Source: Ligilactobacillus pabuli (GTDB lineage Bacteria > Bacillota > Bacilli > Lactobacillales > Lactobacillaceae). From it: a DNA stretch of 64,000 bases. Within the stretch, counting starts at the first letter, position 1. Each line of letters starts with the position of its first letter. Shown here piece by piece: positions 32,993 through 42,186 of this stretch. The position numbers were made by a program, and so were the translations under genes. Below the pieces are notes generated by a model. The model was given only the letters and a program-made list of their open reading frames with translations. It did no database searches and was not told the origin of the DNA. The stretch is from positions 1 through 64,000 of the forward strand of contig NZ_BQXH01000010.1 of NCBI RefSeq assembly GCF_022836475.1, given 5' to 3'.

Positions 32993-34318
32993 GTGAGAAA
33001 TTTGACAAAAGACTTAACTTTAACAGATTTACAACAGTTCCAAGCTGACTTGAAACAAGTCCCAGCTAACCAAGCACTGGCTCGTGCCGTTCAACAAAAT
33101 GGCGTGCAAAAAACTAGTGCAGATCATGCTTTCTTGCGTGATTTAAACCGGACTTTTTCAGTTGAAGTTGAAACTGATTCAGTGACTAACCAAAAACAAA
33201 GTGGTCGGTGCTGGTTGTTTGCGACTTTGAATACTTTACGGCATGATTTTGCGAAGAAATACAAATTGAAAGACTTCCAGTTCTCGCAAAACTATAACTC
33301 GTTTTACGACCGTTTGGAAAAAGCTAACAAGATGTTAGAATGGGCCATCGAATTGATCGACCGCCCAACAGACGACCGGGAATACTTGGCAATGTTACAG
33401 TGGGGCGATACCGATGGCGGTCAGTGGGCCAACGGTGCAGCTTTATTGAACAAGTATGGCGTGGTACCACAAAGCGTGATGCCAGAAACTTATAACAGTG
33501 AAAAGACGCAAGAAATTTCAGCAGTCTTGAACTACAAGTTAAGAAATGATGTCGTTGACTTGCGTGCTCGTCATGCAGCGGGTGCCAGTGAAGAAGATTT
33601 GCGGACAGCTAAAAAAGCAATGATCAGCGAAGTATACCGGATGTTGGTTTATGCTTTTGGCCAGCCGCCAGTTAAGTTTGATTTTGAATACCGCGATGAT
33701 GACAAGGAATACCACCGTGATGCTGATTTGACACCACAGGACTTCTTCCAAAAATATGTGGCTGTAGACTTTGATGACTTCGCAGTTTTGGCAGACGCTC
33801 CTGATCACGAAAGCAACCAAAACTTAGGCTTGCCTAGTCAAAATTACATTTTTGCCGGCAAACCAGTTGAAATGGCCAACGTTGGCATTCAAGCCGTGAA
33901 GGACGCAGCAATTGCTTCCTTGAAGGATGGCAAAACAGTTTGGTTCGGTTGTGATGTTGGTGAATATTCTGACCGCCAGTTGGGGATCTTAGCACCGGAA
34001 TACTTCCAGAAAGCTGACTTGTTTAACATTGAATTAACTTTAGACAAGGCTCAACGTTTAGAAACACGCGAAGGCAACTGTTCTCACGCCATGACATTGA
34101 CAGGGGTCGACTTAGTAGATGACCAGCCTACCAAATGGAAGGTTGAAAACAGCTGGGGCGAAAAAGTTGGTGAAAAGGGCTACTTTGTCATGTCAGATGA
34201 ATGGTTTGACCAATTTGTCTATGAAGTAGTTGTGAACCGCAAGTACATTGATGAAAAATCATTACAAGTGGTTGACGCACCAGCAGTTGCATTGGAACCA
34301 TGGGATTCATTAGCATAA
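32993..34318 (+). CDS. pepC: Aminopeptidase C (bleomycin hydrolase family)
   Basis: PepC is a cytosolic cysteine aminopeptidase of the papain fold, part of peptide use in lactic acid bacteria. The 441 residues contain the active Cys in QSGRCWLFATLN (about 69-80), His in NCSHAMTLTGVD (about 362-373) and Asn in KVENSWG (about 382-388). The start may be GTG 32993 or TTG 33002; neither has a strong ribosome site. Two structured repeats begin right after the stop. Confidence 0.96.
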   Translation: MRNLTKDLTLTDLQQFQADLKQVPANQALARAVQQNGVQKTSADHAFLRDLNRTFSVEVETDSVTNQKQSGRCWLFATLNTLRHDFAKKYKLKDFQFSQNYNSFYDRLEKANKMLEWAIELIDRPTDDREYLAMLQWGDTDGGQWANGAALLNKYGVVPQSVMPETYNSEKTQEISAVLNYKLRNDVVDLRARHAAGASEEDLRTAKKAMISEVYRMLVYAFGQPPVKFDFEYRDDDKEYHRDADLTPQDFFQKYVAVDFDDFAVLADAPDHESNQNLGLPSQNYIFAGKPVEMANVGIQAVKDAAIASLKDGKTVWFGCDVGEYSDRQLGILAPEYFQKADLFNIELTLDKAQRLETREGNCSHAMTLTGVDLVDDQPTKWKVENSWGEKVGEKGYFVMSDEWFDQFVYEVVVNRKYIDEKSLQVVDAPAVALEPWDSLA

Positions 34319-34319
34319 G

Positions 34320-34440
34320 ACAGAGTGGAGTGTTTCGGTAGATTCCGAGCATTAACGGATCAGGGAGTGACAGCGTGTTTTTAAGCGCTGTGACTCCCTG
34401 ATTGGTTAAGCAGAAGAATCTGAAACACGGAACTCGACTA
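34320..34440 (+). repeat. Structured repeat copy 1 after pepC
   Basis: Begins one base after the stop codon. Arms GTGTTTC/GAAACAC, AGATTC/GAATCT and CAGGGAGTGACAGCG/CGCTGTGACTCCCTG all pair. Compared with the next copy, GTTTC and GAAAC have swapped sides. Confidence 0.87.
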
Positions 34441-34446
34441 AGAAAA

Positions 34447-34578
34447 ACAGAGCGGAGTGAAACGGTTAGAAAGCGAGCACTATCGGGACCTGGGAGTTAA
34501 TGCGGTTTAGGCATTGACCCCAGGTTTGGATAGGCGGAACTTTCTGTTTCACAGAGCTCGACTACAAAAACAGAGCGG
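34447..34578 (+). repeat. Structured repeat copy 2 after pepC plus stub
   Basis: The element is 34447-34564 with GTGAAAC/GTTTCAC, AGAAAG/CTTTCT and a paired central arm. The terminal ACAGAGCGG stub is at 34570-34578. Confidence 0.87.
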
Positions 34579-34694
34579 AATTAGTCTACAAAAAAGATCG
34601 CAGCATACTGACAGAAAACATCCCGCAATGTGTTACGGTCTTTATTTGTTTGAAGAAGAAATAATCAGAGCAAGTTGAGGTCTAACTAGCTTTT

Positions 34695-34763
34695 CTACCA
34701 TAGTTAAAGCAAGTATGGTAGATTTATGGAAATTTTCTACCATAGTCGGACAAAGTATGGTAG
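34695..34763. repeat. Two TACCATA/TATGGTA hairpins 42 bp apart
   Basis: CTACCATA-(11 bases)-TATGGTAG occurs at 34695-34721 and again at 34737-34763. The arms are identical and the loops differ. They could be operators or a short tandem hairpin array. Confidence 0.6.
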
Positions 34764-34771
34764 TTTTAACA

Positions 34772-34826
34772 AAAAAACAGGCAGACAACCCGAAGCTTAA
34801 TTCGGATTATCTGTCTGTTTTTGTGT
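34772..34826. terminator. Bidirectional terminator
   Basis: AACAGGCAGACAACCCGAA / TTCGGATTATCTGTCTGTT with A-run and T-run. It now follows only a gene remnant on the minus strand. Confidence 0.75.
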
Positions 34827-34833
34827 AATGAAC

Positions 34834-34957
34834 TTATTTGCCAGCCGTAACTTCTAAGACTGGTTCGAAGTAAGACAAGTGAGGGTAATCAACGTTACCA
34901 CCGTCTGTCAGAGCCAAATCAGGGATAGATGTGATTGGCAAGAATGTGGGACTTCGT
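34834..34957 (-). pseudogene. C-terminal remnant of an unidentified gene
   Basis: The minus strand encodes an open tail ending DLALTDGGNVDYPHLSYFEP then VLEVTAGK and a stop, followed at once by a terminator. It looks like real protein, but no start or N-terminal part exists; a stop appears about 40 codons upstream. I do not recognise the parent protein. It suggests a deletion between pepC and the deaminase gene. Confidence 0.5.
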
Positions 34958-35199
34958 GCAAAAGTATGGAATGTTCGTTATATTCATTATTTGCCTTAAA
35001 GTTGTTTTTTTCTAAACGAGCCATAACTAAAGCATTTTCCTTATTTAATTAAGATGATTCAAAAGAGTATGGAACTTTTTTACATATATTTTAAATAAAA
35101 TCAATATAAATATTCGCTTTTTATTATAGATAATTGATGAAACTGTGCTATAATTCGTAATGTAAACAACACGGAGACAAAAACTTAGGAGGAATTATA
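34958..35199. promoter_or_regulatory. AT-rich promoter region of the deaminase gene
   Basis: TGTGCTATAAT (extended -10) lies at 35143-35153, with the ribosome site AGGAGG at 35187-35192. I saw no purine riboswitch in the leader. Confidence 0.5.
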
Positions 35200-36216
35200 G
35201 TGACAACAGCAGTCAGTCAAGAATTTACCGCTAATTTACCAAAAGCCGAACTACATTTACACATCGAAGGAACACTGGAACCAGAATTGAAATTAAAGCT
35301 TGCTCAACGTAACCATATCGATATTGGCCAAGATACGATCGAAGAAGTTCAAAAGACGTACGATTATGATGATTTAGCTTCATTTTTATCGGTTTATTAC
35401 CCAGCGATGGAAGTGCTGCAAACAGAAGAAGATTTTTATGATTTAGGAATGGCTTATTTGAAGAGAGCAGCCGCTAACCATGTGCGTCACGTGGAAATTT
35501 TCTTTGATCCTCAAGCACATACCAGCCGGGGTGTGGCTTTTGAAACGGTGATCAACGGTTTACACCGTGCAGTCGTAGACGGTCGAGCACTTAATGTTGA
35601 TGCAGCACTGATCATGTGCTTCTTACGTGACTTTTCGAAGGAATCTGCTCGTCAAACTTTGGCAGAAGCTTTGCCATATAAGGATAAATTCATTGGAATC
35701 GGTTTGGACTCAGATGAACACAATAATCCACCGTTGAAATTTGCGCGTCAGTATGAAGATGCAGCGGCAGCTGGCCTACATTTGACAGCTCACTGTGATA
35801 TTGACCAAAAAGACTCGATCGAACACATTCGCCAGGCCTTAGAAATTATGGGTGTGGAACGTTTGGACCACGGAACTAACATCGTGGAAGACCCGGATTT
35901 GGTGCAATTCGCTGCCAAAAATAACATTGGGATGACTTCTTGCCCACTATCTAACGGCTATGTTTCCCCAGAAATGAAGGGTGAAGAAGTTCTAGAATTG
36001 TTGAAGCAGGGTGTGAAGGTTTCGATTCATTCTGACGACCCAGCCTACTTTGGCGGCTACATTGGTGATAACTATTACGCAATTGCTGACCGCTATGATT
36101 TAACGAAAGACCAGGTGGTCCAATTAGCGAAGAACTCATTTGAAACATCATGGATCAGTGATGAAAAGAAAGCTATCTATTTGAAAGAACTAGAAGATTA
36201 CGTCGCTGCAAACTAA
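35200..36216 (+). CDS. Adenine deaminase of the adenosine-deaminase superfamily
   Basis: The 338-residue enzyme has metal ligands in ELHLHIEGTLEP (about 17-28), HCD (about 197-199) and HSDDPAYFGGYI (about 281-292). FFDPQAHTSRG (about 104-114), the short LDSDEHNNPP and DDPAYFGGY are features of the Aah1/PA0148 adenine deaminase branch as I recall it, not of classical adenosine deaminase. It would convert adenine to hypoxanthine for purine salvage. The start is GTG with AGGAGG seven bases upstream. A stub of the structured repeat follows the stop. Adenosine as substrate cannot be excluded. Confidence 0.85.
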   Translation: MTTAVSQEFTANLPKAELHLHIEGTLEPELKLKLAQRNHIDIGQDTIEEVQKTYDYDDLASFLSVYYPAMEVLQTEEDFYDLGMAYLKRAAANHVRHVEIFFDPQAHTSRGVAFETVINGLHRAVVDGRALNVDAALIMCFLRDFSKESARQTLAEALPYKDKFIGIGLDSDEHNNPPLKFARQYEDAAAAGLHLTAHCDIDQKDSIEHIRQALEIMGVERLDHGTNIVEDPDLVQFAAKNNIGMTSCPLSNGYVSPEMKGEEVLELLKQGVKVSIHSDDPAYFGGYIGDNYYAIADRYDLTKDQVVQLAKNSFETSWISDEKKAIYLKELEDYVAAN

Positions 36217-36217
36217 C

Positions 36218-36246
36218 ACAGAGCGGTAAACTCCTGAGCGTGATCT
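36218..36246 (+). repeat. Structured repeat stub after the deaminase gene
   Basis: ACAGAGCGG followed by TAAACTCCTGAGCGTGATC: only the first bases of the element remain, one base after the stop codon. Confidence 0.6.
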
Positions 36247-36264
36247 ACAAATTTAATATCAATT

Positions 36265-36318
36265 AAAATGACCTTGTACCCCAAAGAGTGGTGAACTCTT
36301 GGGGTGCAGGGTCATTTT
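36265..36318. terminator. Bidirectional terminator
   Basis: AAAATGACCTTGTACCCCAA pairs with TTGGGGTGCAGGGTCATTTT (an extra AGAGT/ACTCT pairs inside). Confidence 0.88.
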
Positions 36319-36322
36319 TGTC

Positions 36323-36970
36323 TTAATGATGCATTAAATAAACGACAATGGCAGGGAGTGTACCAATCATGAAATTATTGAGCAGATGAGTTCCCATGGA
36401 GTACCAAATATTTTTGTGATAAACGTATTGTAGACCTAGGACCAGACCAATCAACATGTAAGGAATTGTTCCTAAAAAACTGTGGCTCAAGAAAATGTGT
36501 AAGAAACCAAAAATAAAGCTGGAAGTTAACAATAAGATCCAGTCCTTGAAACGGCCAGAAAAGTCCCTTAAGAAAAGGTAGCGGAAACCGATTTCTTCGA
36601 CACAGGCTGCCATTAGACCGGAAGTTGAAAATAAGATTATTGACGGTGTCGCATAATTAATAATTTTTTCGCCGACAACAGGGCTGGGAAAGAAAGACCA
36701 AGTGGCGTAAACAATTATTTCAATTACTAGATAGCCCAAGACAACATTGACAAAATATTTTTTTAGAGAAGCAATTTTCTGCCATTCTGAACGTAATAAC
36801 TTTCTGCCATAAATTAATAAGAGGATGAACGGAATTAAATCTACTAAAAAATCTAGCAAAGCACTGTTGAAGACAGCGTGGGCAACCGGTAAGTTAATTT
36901 CAGACGACCAAAAAAGCAACAGAAACTTGAGCGGAATCAAAAAATAAAAAGCGATGGACATTGGAAACAC
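36323..36970 (-). CDS. CPBP family intramembrane protease (Abi/CAAX-like)
   Basis: The 215-residue protein has about six hydrophobic segments and the catalytic motifs of the family: EEIGFRYLF (EExxxR, about 121-129), FGFLHIFLSH (about 150-159) and HLLNNFM (about 198-204). Such proteins are glutamic-type membrane proteases; some protect bacteriocin producers. No bacteriocin gene is seen nearby. It is transcribed alone. Confidence 0.88.
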   Translation of the reverse strand: MFPMSIAFYFLIPLKFLLLFWSSEINLPVAHAVFNSALLDFLVDLIPFILLLIYGRKLLRSEWQKIASLKKYFVNVVLGYLVIEIIVYATWSFFPSPVVGEKIINYATPSIILFSTSGLMAACVEEIGFRYLFLRDFSGRFKDWILLLTSSFIFGFLHIFLSHSFLGTIPYMLIGLVLGLQYVYHKNIWYSMGTHLLNNFMIGTLPAIVVYLMHH

Positions 36971-37084
36971 CTACAATTCTTAAGGATGAGATAGGCAGTT
37001 ATGAAAAAACATCTTTGAACCTATTTCACAATTGTAGTCTAAAAAAGATTACATGTAAACGATTTCTTAAAGTGGAAGAACTAC

Positions 37085-37137
37085 AAAAAAGCCCCTGTTG
37101 CCAGCCAAATTTGACTGGTAACAGAGGCTATTTTTAT
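37085..37137. terminator. Terminator after the P-type ATPase gene
   Basis: GCCCCTGTTGCCAG / CTGGTAACAGAGGC with flanking A- and T-runs; it touches the stop codon of the ATPase on the minus strand. Confidence 0.85.
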
Positions 37138-39783
37138 TTACAGATTACGATAGACAGTCTTACGCTGCACAAATTTGACAACTTCTACGATAATGATCAT
37201 TGCCAAAACTGCACCAAAGATCATGCCCCATTGCGTTAGGTTTAACGGAGTAACATGGAAAATTTGGTTAAAGCCAGGGATAAAGATCGTTGCTGCCAAC
37301 AAGACTGCAGAGCCTAGAATTGCCCAGTTAAAGAATTTATTACTGAAAGTTGTCCGGCTAAAAATTGAGCGATGGATCGACTTACAGTTGAAAGCGTGGG
37401 CTAGCTGCAGCATACCCAAGGTGATAAAGGACATCGTTAATGCGTCGGCATGGATCATCGCGGAACTAGAATGAACCGGATAAAGTAACGCTAACAGATA
37501 AACACCAAGGGTTAAGAAACTTTCCAGGATCCCTTGGTAAATGATACTTGAACCAACTCCATTAGAAAGAAAAGTTGAGTTCGCACCGCGTGGCTTGTGG
37601 GTCATGGCATCGGGTTCACCATCTTCTACGCCTAACGCGATGGCAGGGAAAGTATCCGTGACTAAGTTGATCCACAGAATTTGTACTGGTAAGAAAATAT
37701 CCCAGTTTGCGAAGGTCATCAAGGACAGTGTCAGGACTTCACCTAAGTTGGCAGACAACAGATACTGGACTGCCTTTTGGATGTTGGCGAAAACTTTCCG
37801 ACCTTCTTCCACAGCAGTGATGATCGTGGCGAAGTTGTCGTCAGCCAAGACGATGTCAGCGGCACCTTTGGAAACTTCAGTCCCAGTGATCCCCATACCG
37901 ACACCGATATCTGCGGTTTTTAGGGCGGGGGCATCATTGACCCCATCGCCGGTCATCGCCACAATTTTGCCATGACTTTGCCAGGCTTTGACGATCCGCA
38001 CCTTGTGTTCCGGAGAGACCCGCGCGTACACGGAATAGTGTTCAACTTCCTGACGTAATTGTTCATCAGACATGGCACTTAATTCCCGGCCGGTGATCAC
38101 GCCATCAGTACTATCTTCTGGCAGGATGCCCAGTCGTTTAGCGATGGTCTGTGCCGTTTCTTGGTGGTCACCCGTGATCATGAGTGGTCGGATCCCCGCA
38201 GCCTTGGCTTTAGCAACGGCGGCTTGGGCTTCAGGACGTTCGGGGTCGATCATCCCAGTCAGTCCGCTAAAAATCAAGTCTTGTTCATAGTCAGCATCAG
38301 TAGTTTCTGCTGAGAGTGGTTTGTAGGCGTAAGCTAACACACGCAGAGCACTAGCGGCTAACTGACTGTTGACTTGTTTGATCTGTTGGCGGTCTTCTTC
38401 AGTGATGGGACGAACTTCACCGGCGATTTCAATTTGTGTGACCCGGCCTAATAAAACGTCAACGGCACCTTTCGTCAAACAGAAGCGCTCATCTGCTGGC
38501 GTTTGGACGATGGCACTCATCAATTTGCGGTCAGAGTCAAAGGGAATCGAGTCGATCCGCTGGTAGTGTTCAGTAACTTCTTCCAGCGAGTCATCTTGGT
38601 CAAGAAAGTATTGCAACAAAGCCGTTTCGGTCGGGTCTCCCAGTAAGCCGTCTGGCGTTTGCTGGCTATCATTGGCCAAAATCATGATCGTGGCTAGTCG
38701 AGACGAAAGCGGTAAAGTGTAGTCGGTGATTGGCCGTAATTTTTGGTCGATCATGATTTGTTCAACGGTCATCTTATTTTGGGTCAGAGTCCCAGTTTTA
38801 TCGGAAGCGATAATTTCGGTCGTCCCCAAAGTTTCGACGGCCGGCAGTTTGCGGACGAGGGCGTTGCGCTTAGACATCGCTTGAGTTCCCAAGGCCAGTG
38901 TGATCGTCACGATGGCTGGTAAGCCTTCCGGAATCGCTGCAACGGCTAAGGAAATGGCGGTCAGCAACATGCCAAATGGTGTTTCGCGTCCCGTGAGTGT
39001 ACCGAAAATAAAAATTACGGCGGCAATCACTAAGATCAAGATACTTAAAATTTTACTTAAATGGTTAATATTGCGTTGGAGCGGCGTTGTCGTTTGTTCC
39101 ACGCCAGAGATCATGGTGGCGATCTGACCAACTTGAGTCTGCATCCCAATTGCCGTGACGACAACTTCGGCAGTTCCATAAGTGACGTTAGTATTCATGA
39201 AGACCATGTTGTTTTGGTCGCCAATTTCCGGAGCGGTAGTAGTCAAAATCTCACTATTTTTTTCAGTTGGTACGGATTCGCCAGTCAGGGCTGATTCTTC
39301 GATTTTTAAATTATAGGCCTCAATGATCCGAGCGTCAGCGGGAACGACATCGCCGGCTTCTAGTAAAACGATGTCTCCTAAAGTGACCTGATCACTTTGA
39401 ATTTGTTGGACCTGTCCGTTTCGGCGGACCTTCGTATAGGGGGTAGTCATTTTTTGTAAAGCATCAATTGCGTTTTCGGCTTTGGCTTCTTGAAAAACAC
39501 CAAAAGCAGCGTTTAATACAACTACCAAAAAGATGATCAAAGCATCAGAAGCTTCGCCAATCAGCAGAGAAATGACAGTCGCCACCAGCAAGATAATGAT
39601 CATCAAGTCTTTAAATTGATTGATGAATTTTTGCAAAATGGTGGTGCGTTTTTCCCCAGCTAACTGGTTTGGCCCGTTTTTTTCTAGTCTGTGCTTTGCC
39701 TCCTTTTCTGTTAACCCATCCTGTGTTACGGCTAATTTTTCTAAAACCTCGTGGGTGGAAACTTGATAGTAGTCAGCATTCAA
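37138..39783 (-). CDS. Calcium-transporting P-type (P2A) ATPase
   Basis: This 881-residue pump has a cation-ATPase N domain (VLEKLAVTQDGLTEKEA...), the PEGL motif in AAIPEGLPAIVTITLALG (helix 4), the phosphorylation motif SDKTGTLTQNKMT (Asp about 328), TGD and MTGDGVNDAPAL, and about ten membrane segments ending with a C-terminal cation-ATPase domain. It resembles bacterial LMCA1/PMR1-type Ca2+ exporters. Start has AGGAGG upstream. It is divergent from katA with a 464-bp gap. Confidence 0.93.
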   Translation of the reverse strand: MNADYYQVSTHEVLEKLAVTQDGLTEKEAKHRLEKNGPNQLAGEKRTTILQKFINQFKDLMIIILLVATVISLLIGEASDALIIFLVVVLNAAFGVFQEAKAENAIDALQKMTTPYTKVRRNGQVQQIQSDQVTLGDIVLLEAGDVVPADARIIEAYNLKIEESALTGESVPTEKNSEILTTTAPEIGDQNNMVFMNTNVTYGTAEVVVTAIGMQTQVGQIATMISGVEQTTTPLQRNINHLSKILSILILVIAAVIFIFGTLTGRETPFGMLLTAISLAVAAIPEGLPAIVTITLALGTQAMSKRNALVRKLPAVETLGTTEIIASDKTGTLTQNKMTVEQIMIDQKLRPITDYTLPLSSRLATIMILANDSQQTPDGLLGDPTETALLQYFLDQDDSLEEVTEHYQRIDSIPFDSDRKLMSAIVQTPADERFCLTKGAVDVLLGRVTQIEIAGEVRPITEEDRQQIKQVNSQLAASALRVLAYAYKPLSAETTDADYEQDLIFSGLTGMIDPERPEAQAAVAKAKAAGIRPLMITGDHQETAQTIAKRLGILPEDSTDGVITGRELSAMSDEQLRQEVEHYSVYARVSPEHKVRIVKAWQSHGKIVAMTGDGVNDAPALKTADIGVGMGITGTEVSKGAADIVLADDNFATIITAVEEGRKVFANIQKAVQYLLSANLGEVLTLSLMTFANWDIFLPVQILWINLVTDTFPAIALGVEDGEPDAMTHKPRGANSTFLSNGVGSSIIYQGILESFLTLGVYLLALLYPVHSSSAMIHADALTMSFITLGMLQLAHAFNCKSIHRSIFSRTTFSNKFFNWAILGSAVLLAATIFIPGFNQIFHVTPLNLTQWGMIFGAVLAMIIIVEVVKFVQRKTVYRNL

Positions 39784-40247
39784 TCGCTGGACCTCCTTTA
39801 AATTTTTGGACTAATAGTTGTCCTTGAATTTATCCTACCATAGGCACCAGATAAAAAGAAAATGATAACTGTTTAGGAAAAGGTAAAGTTTTTTTCTGCT
39901 AAAAAAGTGGATAAAAAGTTCTGTGATTGAAGCTGAATTCTAGTGGGGAAATAGCTTAAAATTTAAGTGACCTAGTCTGAAAGAAAGATTGTGTGAAACT
40001 AAAAATATTTAGCAAAAGTCCATAGTTATTAGCTTTTGTGAAACTATTTTCAAGCGTTTACAATTACATTTTAGTAACTTTTTGATAAGATAGGGATGTT
40101 AGTTTGTTAGAGCTGTGCAAACCAGAACTCTGTGCCTATCCCAGTCTCAGCTGCAATGCCACGAATGTATTTGAGGCCAGACTTAGATAGTGCGCAAGTT
40201 TTTTTGGCTTGTGGTGCTCTGCATATTTTTAAAAGGGGGAATTTTTA
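39784..40247. promoter_or_regulatory. Divergent region upstream of the Ca2+ ATPase and katA, with a cre-like site
   Basis: TTCAAGCGTTTACA at 40049-40062 matches the catabolite-control consensus TGnAAnCGnnnnCA except at the second base. From 40100 to 40220 a very degraded copy of the structured repeat can be traced on the minus strand (GCAGAGC, GGCATT, GGATAGGC, GCTC). AGGGGG is the katA ribosome site. Confidence 0.5.
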
Positions 40248-41693
40248 ATGACTAACGATCAACTTAACTCAGGTTCTGGCCAACCATGGGCAGACAACAA
40301 CCATTCGCAAACTGCAGGTGTTCGCGGACCAGTTTTACTGCAAGATTACCAATTAGTAGAAAAATTAGCACACTTTAACCGCGAACGGATCCCAGAACGG
40401 GTCGTTCATGCTAAGGGTGCCGGTGCTTACGGCACATTTACATTAAAAAATGACATGTCAAAATATACCAAAGCTGACCTCTTCAACGGTGCTGGCAAGG
40501 AAACACCAATTTTCCTGCGTTTTTCACAAGTTGCCGGTGAAGCGGGTTATCCAGATACCTTGCGTGATGTTCGTGGGGTAGCTTTGCGTTTTTACACTCA
40601 AGAAGGAAATTATGATATCGTCGGTAACAATACGCCGGTCTTCTTTATCCAAGACCCATTGAAGTTCCCTGACTTTATTCATTCACAAAAACGTGATCCA
40701 CGGACTCATTTGCGTGATAACAACATGCAATGGGATTTCTGGGCACATTCTCCTGAATCAGTTCACCAAGTTACATATTTGATGGGCGACCGGGGCAATC
40801 CTGCTAGTTACCGGACCATGAACGGTTATGGCAGCCATACCTACAAGTGGGTCAACGAAGACGGTACAGCTTACTGGGTCAAATACCACTTTATTAGTGA
40901 ACAAGGTGTCCAAAATATGACTGATGAAGTTGCTGCCAAGGCTGCTAGTGAAGATACTGACTACTTGTTGCATGACTTGTTTGACGCGATCGAAGACAAG
41001 AACTTCCCAAGCTGGAAAGTTTGCGTACAGATTTTGCCATATGAAGAAGGCTTGCAATACAAGCATGACATTTTCGATGTCACGAAAGTTGTTTCTCACA
41101 AGGATTACCCATTGATCGAAGTGGGCGAATTCACTTTGAACAAGAACCCTGACAACTACTTCGAAGACGTGGAAGAAGCAGCTTTTGCACCAGCTAACTT
41201 GGTCCCAGGAATCGAACCATCACTGGACAAATTGTTGCAAGGCCGTTTGTTTGCTTACAAGGATGCCGCACGTTATCGTTTGGGTGCAAACTATGAACAA
41301 TTAAAGGTCAACCGACCATTAAATGAAGTTCACAATTATGAACGTGATGGCTTTATGGCACAAGGCCATGCTGGAGAAGTCAACTATGAACCAAATAGCC
41401 AAAATGGTCCGACTGAAGACTTGTCAGCACGCAACCATGGCGACGAATTATCTGGTCAAACGGGCAATTACAAGGCTTATGATGAGGATAATTTCTCCGC
41501 TGCGGGCGACTTGTACCGTATCTTGAGCGAAGATGAAAAGCAGCGTTTGGTTAAGACAATCAAAGAAAACTTGGGTGTCGTTGATGACAAACAAATTAAG
41601 ATCTTAGAAACTAAGCAATTCTATCAAGCAGATCCTGAATACGGGACCCGTGTGGCAGAAGCACTGGGCTTGGACTTAGAGGATATTAAGTAA
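40248..41693 (+). CDS. katA: Haem catalase
   Basis: Catalase breaks down hydrogen peroxide; lactobacilli with it need external haem. The 481 residues show the distal His in ERVVHAKGAGAYGTF (His about 54), Asn in VGNNTPVFFIQDPLKFPDF (about 126-144) and the proximal haem ligand Tyr in RLFAYKDAARYRLG (about 333-346). Length and motifs are normal for a small-subunit clade 3 catalase. The stop codon overlaps the first base of the structured repeat that follows. Confidence 0.97.
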   Translation: MTNDQLNSGSGQPWADNNHSQTAGVRGPVLLQDYQLVEKLAHFNRERIPERVVHAKGAGAYGTFTLKNDMSKYTKADLFNGAGKETPIFLRFSQVAGEAGYPDTLRDVRGVALRFYTQEGNYDIVGNNTPVFFIQDPLKFPDFIHSQKRDPRTHLRDNNMQWDFWAHSPESVHQVTYLMGDRGNPASYRTMNGYGSHTYKWVNEDGTAYWVKYHFISEQGVQNMTDEVAAKAASEDTDYLLHDLFDAIEDKNFPSWKVCVQILPYEEGLQYKHDIFDVTKVVSHKDYPLIEVGEFTLNKNPDNYFEDVEEAAFAPANLVPGIEPSLDKLLQGRLFAYKDAARYRLGANYEQLKVNRPLNEVHNYERDGFMAQGHAGEVNYEPNSQNGPTEDLSARNHGDELSGQTGNYKAYDEDNFSAAGDLYRILSEDEKQRLVKTIKENLGVVDDKQIKILETKQFYQADPEYGTRVAEALGLDLEDIK

Positions 41694-41810
41694 CAGAGCG
41701 GAGTAAGGTGGGAGGACTCGAGTACTATCTGGACCCAGCCTTTAATGCGTTTTGGGCATTGAAGGCTGGGTTGGGATAGACGGAAAGGCCTGCTTTGAGG
41801 AGCTCGACTC
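41693..41810 (+). repeat. Structured repeat copy 1 after katA
   Basis: The A of the katA TAA is the first base of ACAGAGCGG. The central arm (CCCAGCCTTTAATGC/GCATTGAAGGCTGGG) pairs well; the outer arms pair poorly and the end is GACTC, so it is partly mosaic. Confidence 0.82.
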
Positions 41811-41816
41811 AGCAAC

Positions 41817-41947
41817 ACAGAGCGGAGTGAGGCGGTTAAGAGACGAGCATTATCGTGACCTGACTTTTAATGCGTACTTGGCATTGAAGGCTGGGTTGGG
41901 ATAAGTGGAATCTCTTGCCTCAAGGAGTTCGACTAATAACAGAGCGG
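41817..41947 (+). repeat. Structured repeat copy 2 after katA plus stub
   Basis: The element is 41817-41935 with GTGAGGC/GCCTCA and AAGAGA/TCTCTT paired. The closing ACAGAGCGG stub is the run AACAGAGCGG ending at 41947. Confidence 0.83.
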
Positions 41948-42186
41948 AAAAACTTGGTTAGAAGATGAAATCAGGAATAAGGCTAACTAATGTGTACTTG
42001 GCATTGGTTAGCCTTATTTATTAATGGAAAAGTTTCCTTAGAAAAAAGATCACAAGAATTAAAAGCAAAGTTTAGAAATAAAGTCCTTAAGCAGCAGTTG
42101 AAGTCTATTGCAGATTCATTAAATCGATTTCCTTTTTTTCATAAATAATTGTAAAAACTAAATCATCGTTACGAGGAGAATACCTT

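Noticed and set aside
35483-35498. CACGTG-centred sequence resembling parS
   Set aside because: Only about 10 of 16 positions match, and it lies inside a coding region.
40100-40220. Full copy of the structured repeat upstream of katA
   Set aside because: Only scattered words (GCAGAGC, GGCATT, GGATAGGC) survive; kept as a degraded trace, not as a copy.
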